From an uncultured Bacteroidales bacterium (lineage in GTDB: Bacteria > Bacteroidota > Bacteroidia > Bacteroidales > Muribaculaceae), in NCBI GenBank assembly GCA_947175585.1, contig CAMWNL010000123.1:1-6072 (forward strand): a stretch of DNA of 6,072 nucleotides. Direction: 5' to 3'. Positions 1 to 5,834 of the stretch are shown here, in pieces. The first letter of the stretch is position 1; each line of letters starts with the position of its first letter. A program made the position numbers and the translations under genes. Under the pieces are notes generated by a model, which saw only the letters and a list, made by a program, of their open reading frames with translations, had not been told where the DNA came from and ran no database searches.

Positions 1-800
1 AGACGGGCCTTTTCGAGGTCGCGGCGTTCGAGTTCTTTGATACCGCCCATCATCTTGTAATAACGCAGAGTCTGAAGCGCTGAGAATATCGGAAGCACGG
101 GAGGAGTGTTAAACATTGATCCTTTCTTCACATGGGTGCGATAATCGAGCATTGTCGGTATCTGACGGTCAACATGACCGAGAGCATCATCGCGCACGAT
201 AACCAATGTGACGCCTGCAGGAGCGAGATTTTTCTGAGCGCCTGCATAAATTGCATCATATTTTGCTACATCAACCGGACGTGAGAAGATATCCGAACTC
301 ATATCTGCCACAAGGCGACACGGAGCTTCCGGATCATATCGCATCTCAGTACCGTAAATAGTGTTGTTTGATGTGAAATGGAAGTAATCTGAATCGGCCG
401 GAATTACATAGTCTTTGGGGATGAAAGTGTAATTAGCCTCTTTTGATGACGCAACAACATCAACCTCTCCAAACAGACGGGCTTCCTTAATGGCATTCGA
501 CGCCCATGTGCCCGTATCAAGATACGATGCTTTGGTTTTAAGAAGGTTGAAAGGCAACATGCAGAACTGCATCGAAGCGCCGCCTCCAAGCCAAAGAACG
601 CTATAGCCTTCAGGTACTTCAAGCAACTCTTTCACCAAGGCAGACGCCTCGTCGATTACAGCTTGAAACTCCTTGCTGCGGTGTGACACTTCGAGCACCG
701 ACAGTCCTGTATTTGCAAAATCAATAATGGCATTGGCGGTATTCTTTATCGTGTACTCACTGAGTATCGACGGTCCCGCATAAAAATTATGTTTCTTCAT
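1..800 (-). CDS. serC: Phosphoserine aminotransferase SerC, N-terminal 266 residues (3' end outside window)
   Basis: SerC is a cytosolic PLP enzyme that converts 3-phosphohydroxypyruvate and glutamate to phosphoserine in serine biosynthesis; it also acts in the pyridoxal phosphate pathway of some bacteria. Reading from the ATG at 800-798 gives an open frame that runs off the left edge. The start [13 protein letters not shown] is the typical SerC opening. A substrate/cofactor-binding stretch [11 protein letters not shown] lies at about residues 69-79, DTGTWA at about 95-100, and the PLP Schiff-base lysine is K190 in the motif [20 protein letters not shown] near residue 231 is also family-typical. 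From family length (about 355-360 residues) roughly 90 residues are missing; there is no internal stop or frameshift. A consensus Bacteroidetes promoter lies just upstream, predicting a leader of only about 20 bases. In many Bacteroidales serC is followed by serA, but that side lies outside the window. Identity is very secure. Confidence 0.97.
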   Translation of the reverse strand, partial: MKKHNFYAGPSILSEYTIKNTANAIIDFANTGLSVLEVSHRSKEFQAVIDEASALVKELLEVPEGYSVLWLGGGASMQFCMLPFNLLKTKASYLDTGTWASNAIKEARLFGEVDVVASSKEANYTFIPKDYVIPADSDYFHFTSNNTIYGTEMRYDPEAPCRLVADMSSDIFSRPVDVAKYDAIYAGAQKNLAPAGVTLVIVRDDALGHVDRQIPTMLDYRTHVKKGSMFNTPPVLPIFSALQTLRYYKMMGGIKELERRDLEKAR

Positions 801-827
801 AAAACTTTAAGTTGATTTCTGAGTTGG

Positions 828-859
828 CAAAATTAAGGAAATAATTCCGTATTAACAAA
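828..859 (-). promoter_or_regulatory. serC promoter, Bacteroidetes type
   Basis: Read on the minus strand, TTTG (859-856) is followed after 20 bases by TAATTTTG (835-828), an exact match to the TAnnTTTG -7 element with its -33 partner, recognised by the Bacteroidetes primary sigma factor. It predicts transcription starting near 821-824 and a short leader before the serC ATG at 800. It is back to back with the promoter of the gene at 1021. Confidence 0.8.
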
Positions 860-955
860 TTTTGTAACGTGATTTACCCTCATTAAATCATGATGGCCTC
901 TAACATCATACCAATCATTACTGTATCAACCATCAATAATAATTAGACCAATATA

Positions 956-987
956 TTTGTATAATTAAAATATATATTATAACTTTG
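956..987 (+). promoter_or_regulatory. Promoter of the RecA-fold ATPase-like gene, Bacteroidetes type
   Basis: TTTG (956-959), 20 bases, then TAACTTTG (980-987) matches the -33/-7 consensus exactly. The spacer is almost pure A/T. The predicted start near 991-995 leaves a leader of about 27 bases before the ATG at 1021. No operator-like repeat is evident between this promoter and the divergent serC promoter. Confidence 0.8.
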
Positions 988-1020
988 CAATATAATTAAT
1001 CATATAATCATTTAGTCAAT

Positions 1021-1728
1021 ATGAAAAACCGCTTCAAATTAGCCGATTCTTATCTCAGCTCACTCACCCAAGTCTCAGATCTCTACAACAACATCTGGTT
1101 TGAAAATACTACAGCACTGCTCCACGCTCCGCGTAACATCGATAAATCTTCAATTGCGATGGACATTGCTCTCAGACTGACCAATAATGGAACTCCCGTC
1201 TTTTATCTTACAACCGCACGCCTGAGTGCCGGTCTACTTCATCGTATCGAGGGCAATCTCCATCTTTATGTTCATCAGCCGACGTTCTCTTCTCCCGACG
1301 ACCCCTCTGATTATGCCGACATTGTTTTCAAGGATCTTGAAGAAGCTATTAAAACCACAGGTGTACGTGTGTTCGTAATTGATTCGATTACCCGAATTGC
1401 AGATCTGTCATTTGGTCGTAATGCATCTCCGGCTTATCTCATGAAAAGACTCATAGCCCTTCAGACTCGATACCGCATATCTATTCTCGTTGTTGCACAT
1501 GACAATTCAAAAGCCGGCACTCGCGCTCTCGTCAATCTCTCTGACAGTGAAATTAACGTCAGCGAACCGACTGACTCACCGTCAAACAAAAAAACTGCAA
1601 AAGACAAAAAGACCAACACCACTACCCCAACCCCTGTGCAAGATTACCCATCACGACAGCCTTTTGGAATGGATCACCCCTCACAGAAACAATATAAAAA
1701 TGCCTCAGGCACGTTTTCCAACAGATAA
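1021..1728 (+). CDS. RecA-fold ATPase-like protein with degraded Walker A, function unknown
   Basis: This 235-residue soluble protein looks like one RecA/KaiC/RadA-type NTPase core followed by a disordered tail. The Walker A position (residues 36-43, APRNIDKS) keeps the Lys-Ser pair, but both conserved glycines are replaced (Ala36, Asp41). A clear Walker B strand ends in VFVIDS at residues 117-122, and ILVVAHD at 155-161 resembles the 'lvgHvtK' motif after the RadA Walker B. Residues from about 180 to 235 are rich in Ser, Thr, Pro, Lys and Asn and predict no fold. No signal peptide or membrane segment is seen. The start codon is supported by the promoter 27 bases upstream of it. The gene stands alone, divergent from serC and convergent with the outer-membrane gene, so context gives no role. 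It could be a DNA-repair or replication accessory protein, or a nucleotide-binding regulator; I do not recognise a named family. That it is a real gene is strongly supported; its function is not. Confidence 0.85.
   Translation: MKNRFKLADSYLSSLTQVSDLYNNIWFENTTALLHAPRNIDKSSIAMDIALRLTNNGTPVFYLTTARLSAGLLHRIEGNLHLYVHQPTFSSPDDPSDYADIVFKDLEEAIKTTGVRVFVIDSITRIADLSFGRNASPAYLMKRLIALQTRYRISILVVAHDNSKAGTRALVNLSDSEINVSEPTDSPSNKKTAKDKKTNTTTPTPVQDYPSRQPFGMDHPSQKQYKNASGTFSNR
1701..1711 (-). terminator. Possible weak terminator for the outer-membrane gene
   Basis: TGCC-TCA-GGCA is a perfect 4-bp hairpin; on the minus strand it is followed by TTTTTATATT. It lies inside the 3' end of the convergent ATPase-like gene, about 64 bases past the stop of the minus-strand gene. 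The stem is short, so this is only the best candidate in the region. The 46-base gap between the two genes holds no better one on either strand. Confidence 0.25.
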
Positions 1729-1774
1729 ACACGCGCCAAAGGCACTTTTCCCTTAGTTGTATTTTTCAATTAAT

Positions 1775-3220
1775 TCATTTCGAAAACAGTCCGAAAGTTC
1801 TCTTCCATGTTATCGCGAAATTAAGGTGTGAGAGATTCTTACCCTTTTGATTGATGTGGATTGACTCAAAATGATACTGTGATGTACCGTGTAGATTACC
1901 ACGTGAATTTACAGTCTTGTCAAGTTTAGAAAATCCACCGGTTATCTCGAATCCGAGTGCACATTCAAGATATGAATTGTTGGTCACTCGCCACGATACT
2001 CCGATAGCCGGATTGATAAACAGACTGCTGCATGAACTGTCAAACGATTCTTTGGTCACTCGCGATGCCTCGTAGTGATAGCTATCTCCATTATATCTGT
2101 CACCGTCTGTAATATCACCACCACCGATGTTATAGCCTAAATCAACGCGTCCTATTGGAGACAATTTATTGTCATTCAGACGATATTCACCGCGCAGGAA
2201 TATTCTTGTAGTGGAGTGTTCTGATTTATACGAATGCTCGTATCCACTCTCTGAAGCTACGAGATATCCCTCTCCGTTTTGTTGAGAATAATAGTCAAAA
2301 TCAGTTTTTGCCGGCATTATTTCGTCATAAGAATACCCTACTCCGACAGCAAAACTTAAATTAGGATTATACTTGTATCCCAAAAGCACATTGCCCCCAA
2401 AACCACGGGCTGCAAACGCTTCCACTCCAAATTCAAATCCATTGTTTCTGGTCGGGATTACGGGTTTAGGCTCTTTTATTCGGTTGATCACATTAGGGTC
2501 TGTTGACTTGTGAAAGTTCAGACCTACCTTAAAACCGAACGCTCCGCTTCCACCGCTGCCGGCTGTCGGGAAATAATGCTGATACCCGATACTGAAATCT
2601 ATATCAAGTTTTGAATTAAGCGGTAACCTCACGCCCGGCATCAGTGACAGCAACACATAATCAGGCTGTTTGACAGTGACTTTATTTTTACCTGACCCGA
2701 CTGTTATATCGTCTGCCGTATTAAGCACATAGCCCACTTTTAAATCCATAAACGGCATTACCTTGGAGTTTTGCAAGGGGATCAGACCTTTAAAGTCCGC
2801 GAAAAATGGAATCAACGGTTTTGCCCCATCGCTGAATCCAACGTTCACACCTGCACCGATACCGGCTGAAAAGTTTTTAGAGAAGCGTTTGTCAAGCTGA
2901 ATATCTGCAGCGAAATCTCCTCCGCCGCCTTTCGTAGCGATATCAAAACCGGCATCAACTACAAATCCGACTCCTCCGGGCACAGCCTCCGCAGATGTAG
3001 ATGAGCTTGATGACGAAGATTTGGTGATACGCTCGACATCATCGACATTTATCACGATCCGGTTGCCATCTCGCGTTGAGACAGTCATGGTCTTTCCCGG
3101 AACTTGTTCGATGATATCGCCTTTTATAAGGCTACCGTTCTTCAGATAGATTTCCTCGGCATGTACAATCATCCCGGAGCTCAGTAATACACCGGCCAGA
3201 TACACTACTAATTTTTTCAT
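1775..3220 (-). CDS. Exported outer-membrane beta-barrel-like protein with N-terminal SH3-like module
   Basis: The 481-residue product begins with a Sec signal peptide (MKK, hydrophobic stretch to about residue 19, likely cleavage after VHA21). Residues 22-67 (EEIYLKNGSLIKGDIIEQ, then a TRDGNRIVINVDDVERITK-like strand pattern) form a small beta module often found at the N terminus of Bacteroidetes envelope proteins. A serine run at 68-74 forms a flexible linker. Residues about 82-236 and 261-479 both alternate hydrophobic and polar residues with many Gly and aromatic positions (e.g. SAGIGAGVNVGF, FAVGVGYSYD), as in outer-membrane beta strands, and a Pro-rich linker (248-258) separates them. 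The protein ends in aromatic-containing TFGLFSK, roughly like an outer-membrane barrel end. No TonB box, plug or SusD partner is present, so a small porin-like or structural role is more likely than TonB-dependent uptake; substrate unknown. No good promoter lies within about 300 bases of its start, so it is probably transcribed from the promoter at 3538-3568 through a structured leader. Confidence 0.85.
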   Translation of the reverse strand: MKKLVVYLAGVLLSSGMIVHAEEIYLKNGSLIKGDIIEQVPGKTMTVSTRDGNRIVINVDDVERITKSSSSSSSTSAEAVPGGVGFVVDAGFDIATKGGGGDFAADIQLDKRFSKNFSAGIGAGVNVGFSDGAKPLIPFFADFKGLIPLQNSKVMPFMDLKVGYVLNTADDITVGSGKNKVTVKQPDYVLLSLMPGVRLPLNSKLDIDFSIGYQHYFPTAGSGGSGAFGFKVGLNFHKSTDPNVINRIKEPKPVIPTRNNGFEFGVEAFAARGFGGNVLLGYKYNPNLSFAVGVGYSYDEIMPAKTDFDYYSQQNGEGYLVASESGYEHSYKSEHSTTRIFLRGEYRLNDNKLSPIGRVDLGYNIGGGDITDGDRYNGDSYHYEASRVTKESFDSSCSSLFINPAIGVSWRVTNNSYLECALGFEITGGFSKLDKTVNSRGNLHGTSQYHFESIHINQKGKNLSHLNFAITWKRTFGLFSK

Positions 3221-3324
3221 AGCTCTGTGTTTTTATGGTCTTGATTGCCCTGCGCGACCGCTTGAAAATTTATTTTACTATGTATATATATACGCGAAAG
3301 CGTGGGCAATGTTTACTGTTTACC
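3221..3324 (-). other. AT-rich spacer between the structured RNA and the outer-membrane gene
   Basis: No coding frame and no consensus -7 element are seen here on the minus strand. A 7-bp inverted repeat (3244-3250 with 3304-3310, ATTGCCC/GGGCAAT) spans most of it, and a small hairpin ACGC-GAAA-GCGT (plus-strand reading) lies at 3292-3303, next to an alternating TATATATATA run. There is no T-rich terminator on the minus strand, so transcripts from 3532 probably continue into the gene at 3220. Confidence 0.4.
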
Positions 3325-3532
3325 AAATTCACGGCATCGCCAAACGCCTCGTAGAAATAAACAGTCCCACCCCACGCTATGCCGATATATCGACCCCGTG
3401 CATACGGGTGGGATACAACGCACGCATGGAACGTTGTGACTGCTTAACCTTCTACTAATAATTTGGCGATTTTAGAATTTAGGTCAAGCAAAACGCTCTC
3501 ACTGATATGTATGTCAGGCTTGTCGGCCTAAC
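3325..3532 (-). ncRNA. Structured RNA of unknown family: small RNA or leader of the outer-membrane gene
   Basis: A perfect promoter fires into this stretch, and it folds into nested helices (window coordinates, both arms): 3513-3519 with 3526-3532 (5'-terminal hairpin); 3325-3330 with 3475-3480 (AAATTC/GAATTT); 3336-3344 with 3462-3470 (9 bp, ATCGCCAAA/TTTGGCGAT); 3351-3356 with 3450-3455 (GTAGAA/TTCTAC); 3362-3366 with 3438-3442 (CAGTC/GACTG). This stack encloses at least two side hairpins, 3367-3372 with 3406-3411 (CCACCC/GGGTGG) and 3415-3420 with 3432-3437 (ACAACG/CGTTGT). In the first hairpin one pair is G-U on the minus strand but C-A on the plus strand, which favours the minus orientation. 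I see none of the hallmark sequences of RNase P, tmRNA or a cobalamin riboswitch. A 6S-like RNA or the Bacteroidales-1 class are candidates to test, but I cannot confirm either. The 3' limit is uncertain. Confidence 0.6.
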
Positions 3533-3537
3533 GCATG

Positions 3538-3568
3538 CAAAGTTATGAAAAACGATTAAATTTTCAAA
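3538..3568 (-). promoter_or_regulatory. Strong minus-strand promoter for the structured RNA / outer-membrane gene
   Basis: Minus strand: TTTG (3568-3565), 19 bases, TAACTTTG (3545-3538), an exact -33/-7 match. The predicted start near 3532 coincides with the first base of a 7-bp hairpin. The -33 element abuts and slightly overlaps the inverted repeat at 3567-3592. Confidence 0.8.
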
Positions 3569-3592
3569 AAATCTTTTTTTCGAAAGATTTTT
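3567..3592. repeat. 10-bp perfect inverted repeat between divergent promoters
   Basis: AAAAATCTTT (3567-3576) and AAAGATTTTT (3583-3592) are perfect reverse complements around a 6-base centre. The repeat sits between the minus-strand promoter at 3538-3568 and the thiamine promoter at 3602-3631. It could be an operator for a dimeric regulator, or simply a fortuitous A/T palindrome; it makes a poor terminator because the stem is almost all A-T. Confidence 0.5.
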
Positions 3593-3601
3593 AGCCGGTA
3601 T

Positions 3602-3631
3602 TTTGTGGTTAAGAAATTTTTCGTAATTTTG
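3602..3631 (+). promoter_or_regulatory. Thiamine operon promoter, Bacteroidetes type
   Basis: TTTG (3602-3605), 18 bases, TAATTTTG (3624-3631): an exact -7 element with a -33 partner at slightly short spacing. It predicts transcription starting around 3635-3638, giving a leader of about 115 bases that contains the TPP riboswitch. Confidence 0.78.
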
Positions 3632-3634
3632 CCG

Positions 3635-3660
3635 AAGTGAAGGCCGTTATGCCTGCACTT
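3635..3660 (+). other. 5'-terminal hairpin of the thiamine mRNA
   Basis: AAGTG (3635-3639) pairs with CACTT (3656-3660), and after a single A/G mismatch AGGC (3641-3644) pairs with GCCT (3651-3654), closing a 6-base loop. It begins at the predicted transcription start and ends just before the TPP aptamer. It may stabilise the 5' end or help folding of the riboswitch; this is inference. Confidence 0.45.
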
Positions 3661-3752
3661 AATATGATCAGGGGTGCCTCTTTTTAATTGAGAGGCTGAG
3701 ATCAAACCCTATGAACTTGATTCGGGTAATACCGACGAAAGGAGTAACATTA
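3660..3752 (+). promoter_or_regulatory. TPP riboswitch (THI element)
   Basis: All hallmark segments are present in order: GGGGTGCC at 3671-3678; a variable stem GCCTCT (3676-3681) with AGAGGC (3691-3696); the pyrimidine-binding loop CTGAGA at 3696-3701; ACCC at 3706-3709; GAACTTGATTCGGGTAATACC (split over 3713-3733), the family's GAACCTGATC..GGTAATACC; and GACGAAAGGA at 3734-3743. TPP binding should lower expression of the thiamine genes. No terminator hairpin with a T run follows, and the aptamer reaches within about 10 bases of the thiS ATG. The 5' arm 3660-3668 can pair imperfectly with 3744-3752, covering the start region, so translational control is the likely mechanism (inference). Confidence 0.95.
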
Positions 3753-3955
3753 TGACAATTATTTTAAACAATCAGGAATTTTCTACAAATTCCGAAAATC
3801 TGACAGTTTCACAACTGCTCAAGGAGATTCAGTCGCATACAGCCGGAATAGCGGTGGCGGTTAACAATAAAGTGGTGCGTAAGGTGGATTGGGATTCCAC
3901 TGCGCTCGCTGAAAGAGATATTGTTACCGTAATCACTGCAGTCTGCGGCGGCTGA
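3752..3955 (+). CDS. thiS: Sulfur carrier protein ThiS
   Basis: ThiS is a small ubiquitin-fold protein whose C-terminal glycine is adenylated by ThiF and converted to a thiocarboxylate that donates sulfur to thiazole formation by ThiG. The 67-residue length is normal, the N-terminal strand MTIILNNQEF and the stretch IAVAVNNKVV are typical, and the chain ends in the required Gly-Gly (AVCGG). It is the first gene after the TPP riboswitch. Its stop TGA overlaps the ATG of the next gene by one base, suggesting translational coupling. The adenylating partner ThiF is not in the window and is expected further downstream, as in related operons. Confidence 0.97.
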   Translation: MTIILNNQEFSTNSENLTVSQLLKEIQSHTAGIAVAVNNKVVRKVDWDSTALAERDIVTVITAVCGG

Positions 3956-5079
3956 TGAAACTCATTGCCATCACAACTCCGGAATTTTGGCCGGGCGAAG
4001 ACATCGCCATCCGTCGTCTTATCGACAGCGGATGGGAGCGTGTGCATATCAGAAAACCGGCCGCCGGCCGTGACATGATTGCCGGACTTATCGAAAAAAT
4101 TCCTGAACGTTATTATCAGCGTATTTCCCTCCACGATCATCACGACATTGCCGTCACTCACCGACTGGGAGGCATCCATCTCAACAGTCGCAATCACCGG
4201 ATACCTCACTCATGGTCAGGTCTCGTGAGCCGTAGTTGCCACTCTGTCGAAGAACTCGGCCGATATTCTGACCTCGATTACCTTACACTAAGTCCAATTT
4301 TTGACAGTATCTCAAAACCAGGCTATAGAAGCCGTTTCTCATCAGACTTATTAAAGCAGACCGACCTGGAAAAAGTCTACGCTTTAGGCGGTGTGACATT
4401 CAGTCGGCTCGGAGAGATTGCCGGATTAGGCTTCCGGGGTGCGGCTATGCTTTCCGAAGCCTGGAAATCAAGATTTAAAATGCTACAGTTTATTACCCAT
4501 ACCGACGCCGGACTCCGGGATGTCCTGCGCGGTGGCTGCCGTTGGGTGCAGCTGAGGATGAAAGACGCCTCGGATTCCGAATTTTCAGATATGGCTCGGA
4601 AAATACTGCCTATATGCCGCCGCTATGATGCGACTCTGATTTTCGACGACAGAGTCAGTCTCGTCAACGACATAGGCGCAGACGGAGTGCATCTCGGCAA
4701 AAAAGACATGCCCGTAATTGAGGCGCGAAAGATACTCGGACCTTCGAAAATAATCGGAGCGACAGCCAACACCGAGGCCGACGTTATGGCCGCTTACGAA
4801 GCCGGCGCCGATTATATCGGTCTCGGACCTTATCGTTTCACCACCACTAAAAAAGGCCTCGCTCCAATACTCGGCACCGACGGCTACCGTAGAATTATGT
4901 CCTATTGCCGCAACCGTGGCATAACCTTACCGGTCGTAGCCATAGGCGGAATCCTCGTTGACGATCTCCGTGAGTTGCGCCTGACGGGCGTTGACGGCAT
5001 AGCCGTATCTGGTCTCATACTTAACTCTGACGATAAAGAATCAACTACAATAAAAATTTTACAATCATGGAAAGACTGA
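3955..5079 (+). CDS. thiE: Fused TenI-like domain plus thiamine phosphate synthase ThiE
   Basis: This 374-residue protein is about twice the usual ThiE length and holds two tandem TIM-barrel units. Residues 176-374 are a full ThiE, which joins HMP pyrophosphate to thiazole phosphate to give thiamine phosphate: VQLRMK at 198-203, DDRV at 231-234, [11 protein letters not shown] at 241-251 (Asp251 as likely Mg ligand), [16 protein letters not shown] followed by FTTTKK, and VVAIGGI. Residues 1-175 match the Bacteroidales TenI-like paralogue: [50 protein letters not shown]. In this half the catalytic VQLRxK lysine and the metal-binding Asp positions appear changed, so it is probably not a second synthase. 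In other bacteria TenI acts as a thiazole tautomerase, and that is the best guess. The frame is continuous with no intervening stop, but an ATG at 4480 sits exactly at the domain boundary and could give separate ThiE by internal initiation. It overlaps thiS by 1 base and thiG by 13. Confidence 0.93.
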   Translation: MKLIAITTPEFWPGEDIAIRRLIDSGWERVHIRKPAAGRDMIAGLIEKIPERYYQRISLHDHHDIAVTHRLGGIHLNSRNHRIPHSWSGLVSRSCHSVEELGRYSDLDYLTLSPIFDSISKPGYRSRFSSDLLKQTDLEKVYALGGVTFSRLGEIAGLGFRGAAMLSEAWKSRFKMLQFITHTDAGLRDVLRGGCRWVQLRMKDASDSEFSDMARKILPICRRYDATLIFDDRVSLVNDIGADGVHLGKKDMPVIEARKILGPSKIIGATANTEADVMAAYEAGADYIGLGPYRFTTTKKGLAPILGTDGYRRIMSYCRNRGITLPVVAIGGILVDDLRELRLTGVDGIAVSGLILNSDDKESTTIKILQSWKD

Positions 5080-5834
5080 TAATAGGTGGACACGAATTTT
5101 CGAGCCGTCTTTTTCTCGGCACCGGAAAATTCAGTTCCAACACAATCATGGAGCATGCCATAAAAGCTTCGGGAACTGAAATGGTCACCGTGGCCCTGAA
5201 ACGCATTGACACCGCCAACCGTGAGGACGATATGCTAAAACATATTGTCGCGCCGGGCATACAGCTGCTTCCCAACACCTCGGGTGTGCGCAATGCCCGT
5301 GAAGCAGTCCTCGCAGCCCAACTCGCAAGAGAGGCATTTGAAACCAATTTTATTAAACTTGAGATTCACCCCGACCCTAAATATCTTTTGCCTGACCCCG
5401 TCGAGACTCTCAAGGCTACCGAAGAACTTGCCAAGGACGGTTTCATTGTGTTGCCTTACATTCAGGCAGACCCCGTGCTCTGCAAGCGTCTCGAAGAAGC
5501 AGGCACATCGGCCGTGATGCCACTCGGAGCGCCAATAGGCACCAACAAAGGCATGGTAGTGAAAGATATGATTGAGATAATTATCGCCGAGAGCCGTGTG
5601 CCGGTCGTCGTTGACGCCGGACTCGGAGCTCCGTCTCATGCGGCCGAGGCCATGGAGATGGGAGCAGACGCCGTGCTGGTCAATACTGCGATTGCCGTGG
5701 CCGGAGATCCTGTTGCCATGGCAAGGGCCTTTGCCAAAGCCGTCGAAGCTGGCCGCGAAGCCTACGAGTCCGGTCTGGGCATTGTATCTAAGATTGCTGT
5801 TGCGAGCAGTCCCCTAACCTCATTTCTCGACTGA
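5067..5834 (+). CDS. thiG: Thiazole synthase ThiG
   Basis: ThiG forms the thiazole phosphate ring from 1-deoxy-D-xylulose 5-phosphate, dehydroglycine and ThiS thiocarboxylate; in bacteria with ThiH the dehydroglycine comes from tyrosine. The 255-residue length is standard. The opening [20 protein letters not shown] supports this start, although it lies 13 bases inside the end of the preceding gene. The imine-forming lysine is K97 in FIKLEIHPD, with Glu99 nearby; other family motifs are LPNTSG (68-73), [12 protein letters not shown] (151-162), the catalytic-region [13 protein letters not shown] with Asp183, and VLVNTAIA with a final [16 protein letters not shown]. All expected residues are intact. 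Its TGA overlaps the thiH ATG by one base. In Bacteroides, as I recall, thiC lies between thiG and thiH; here it does not. Confidence 0.97.
   Translation: MERLIIGGHEFSSRLFLGTGKFSSNTIMEHAIKASGTEMVTVALKRIDTANREDDMLKHIVAPGIQLLPNTSGVRNAREAVLAAQLAREAFETNFIKLEIHPDPKYLLPDPVETLKATEELAKDGFIVLPYIQADPVLCKRLEEAGTSAVMPLGAPIGTNKGMVVKDMIEIIIAESRVPVVVDAGLGAPSHAAEAMEMGADAVLVNTAIAVAGDPVAMARAFAKAVEAGREAYESGLGIVSKIAVASSPLTSFLD

Noticed and set aside
404..622. 72-codon minus-strand open frame
   Set aside because: It lies within serC in another frame, and its translation looks like no protein family.
1490..1756. 88-codon plus-strand open frame overlapping the end of the ATPase-like gene
   Set aside because: Shifted frame of the 1021-1728 gene; low-complexity sequence and no promoter or family resemblance.
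3292..3303. ACGC-GAAA-GCGT tetraloop hairpin as evidence that the RNA is on the plus strand
   Set aside because: No consensus promoter precedes it on the plus strand, whereas the minus strand has a perfect one, and the 5' hairpin pairs better on the minus strand.
3316..3329. TGAATTTG on the minus strand as a nearer promoter for the outer-membrane gene
   Set aside because: It has a mismatch in the essential TA and no TTTG at 18-21 bases upstream.
3377..3427. 16-residue open frame (MRALYPTRMHGVDISA) in the minus-strand structured RNA, possible leader peptide
   Set aside because: Its start and stop fall inside predicted helices, it has no attenuator-like codon run, and an open frame this short is expected by chance.
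3676..3696. GCCTCT/AGAGGC hairpin as an intrinsic terminator
   Set aside because: This is the variable P3 stem of the TPP aptamer and no T run follows it.
3829..4209. 126-codon minus-strand open frame opposite thiS/tenI
   Set aside because: Antisense shadow of two clearly recognisable genes.
5235..5639. 134-codon minus-strand and 90-codon plus-strand open frames within thiG
   Set aside because: ThiG is complete and intact in its own frame; these are shadow frames.
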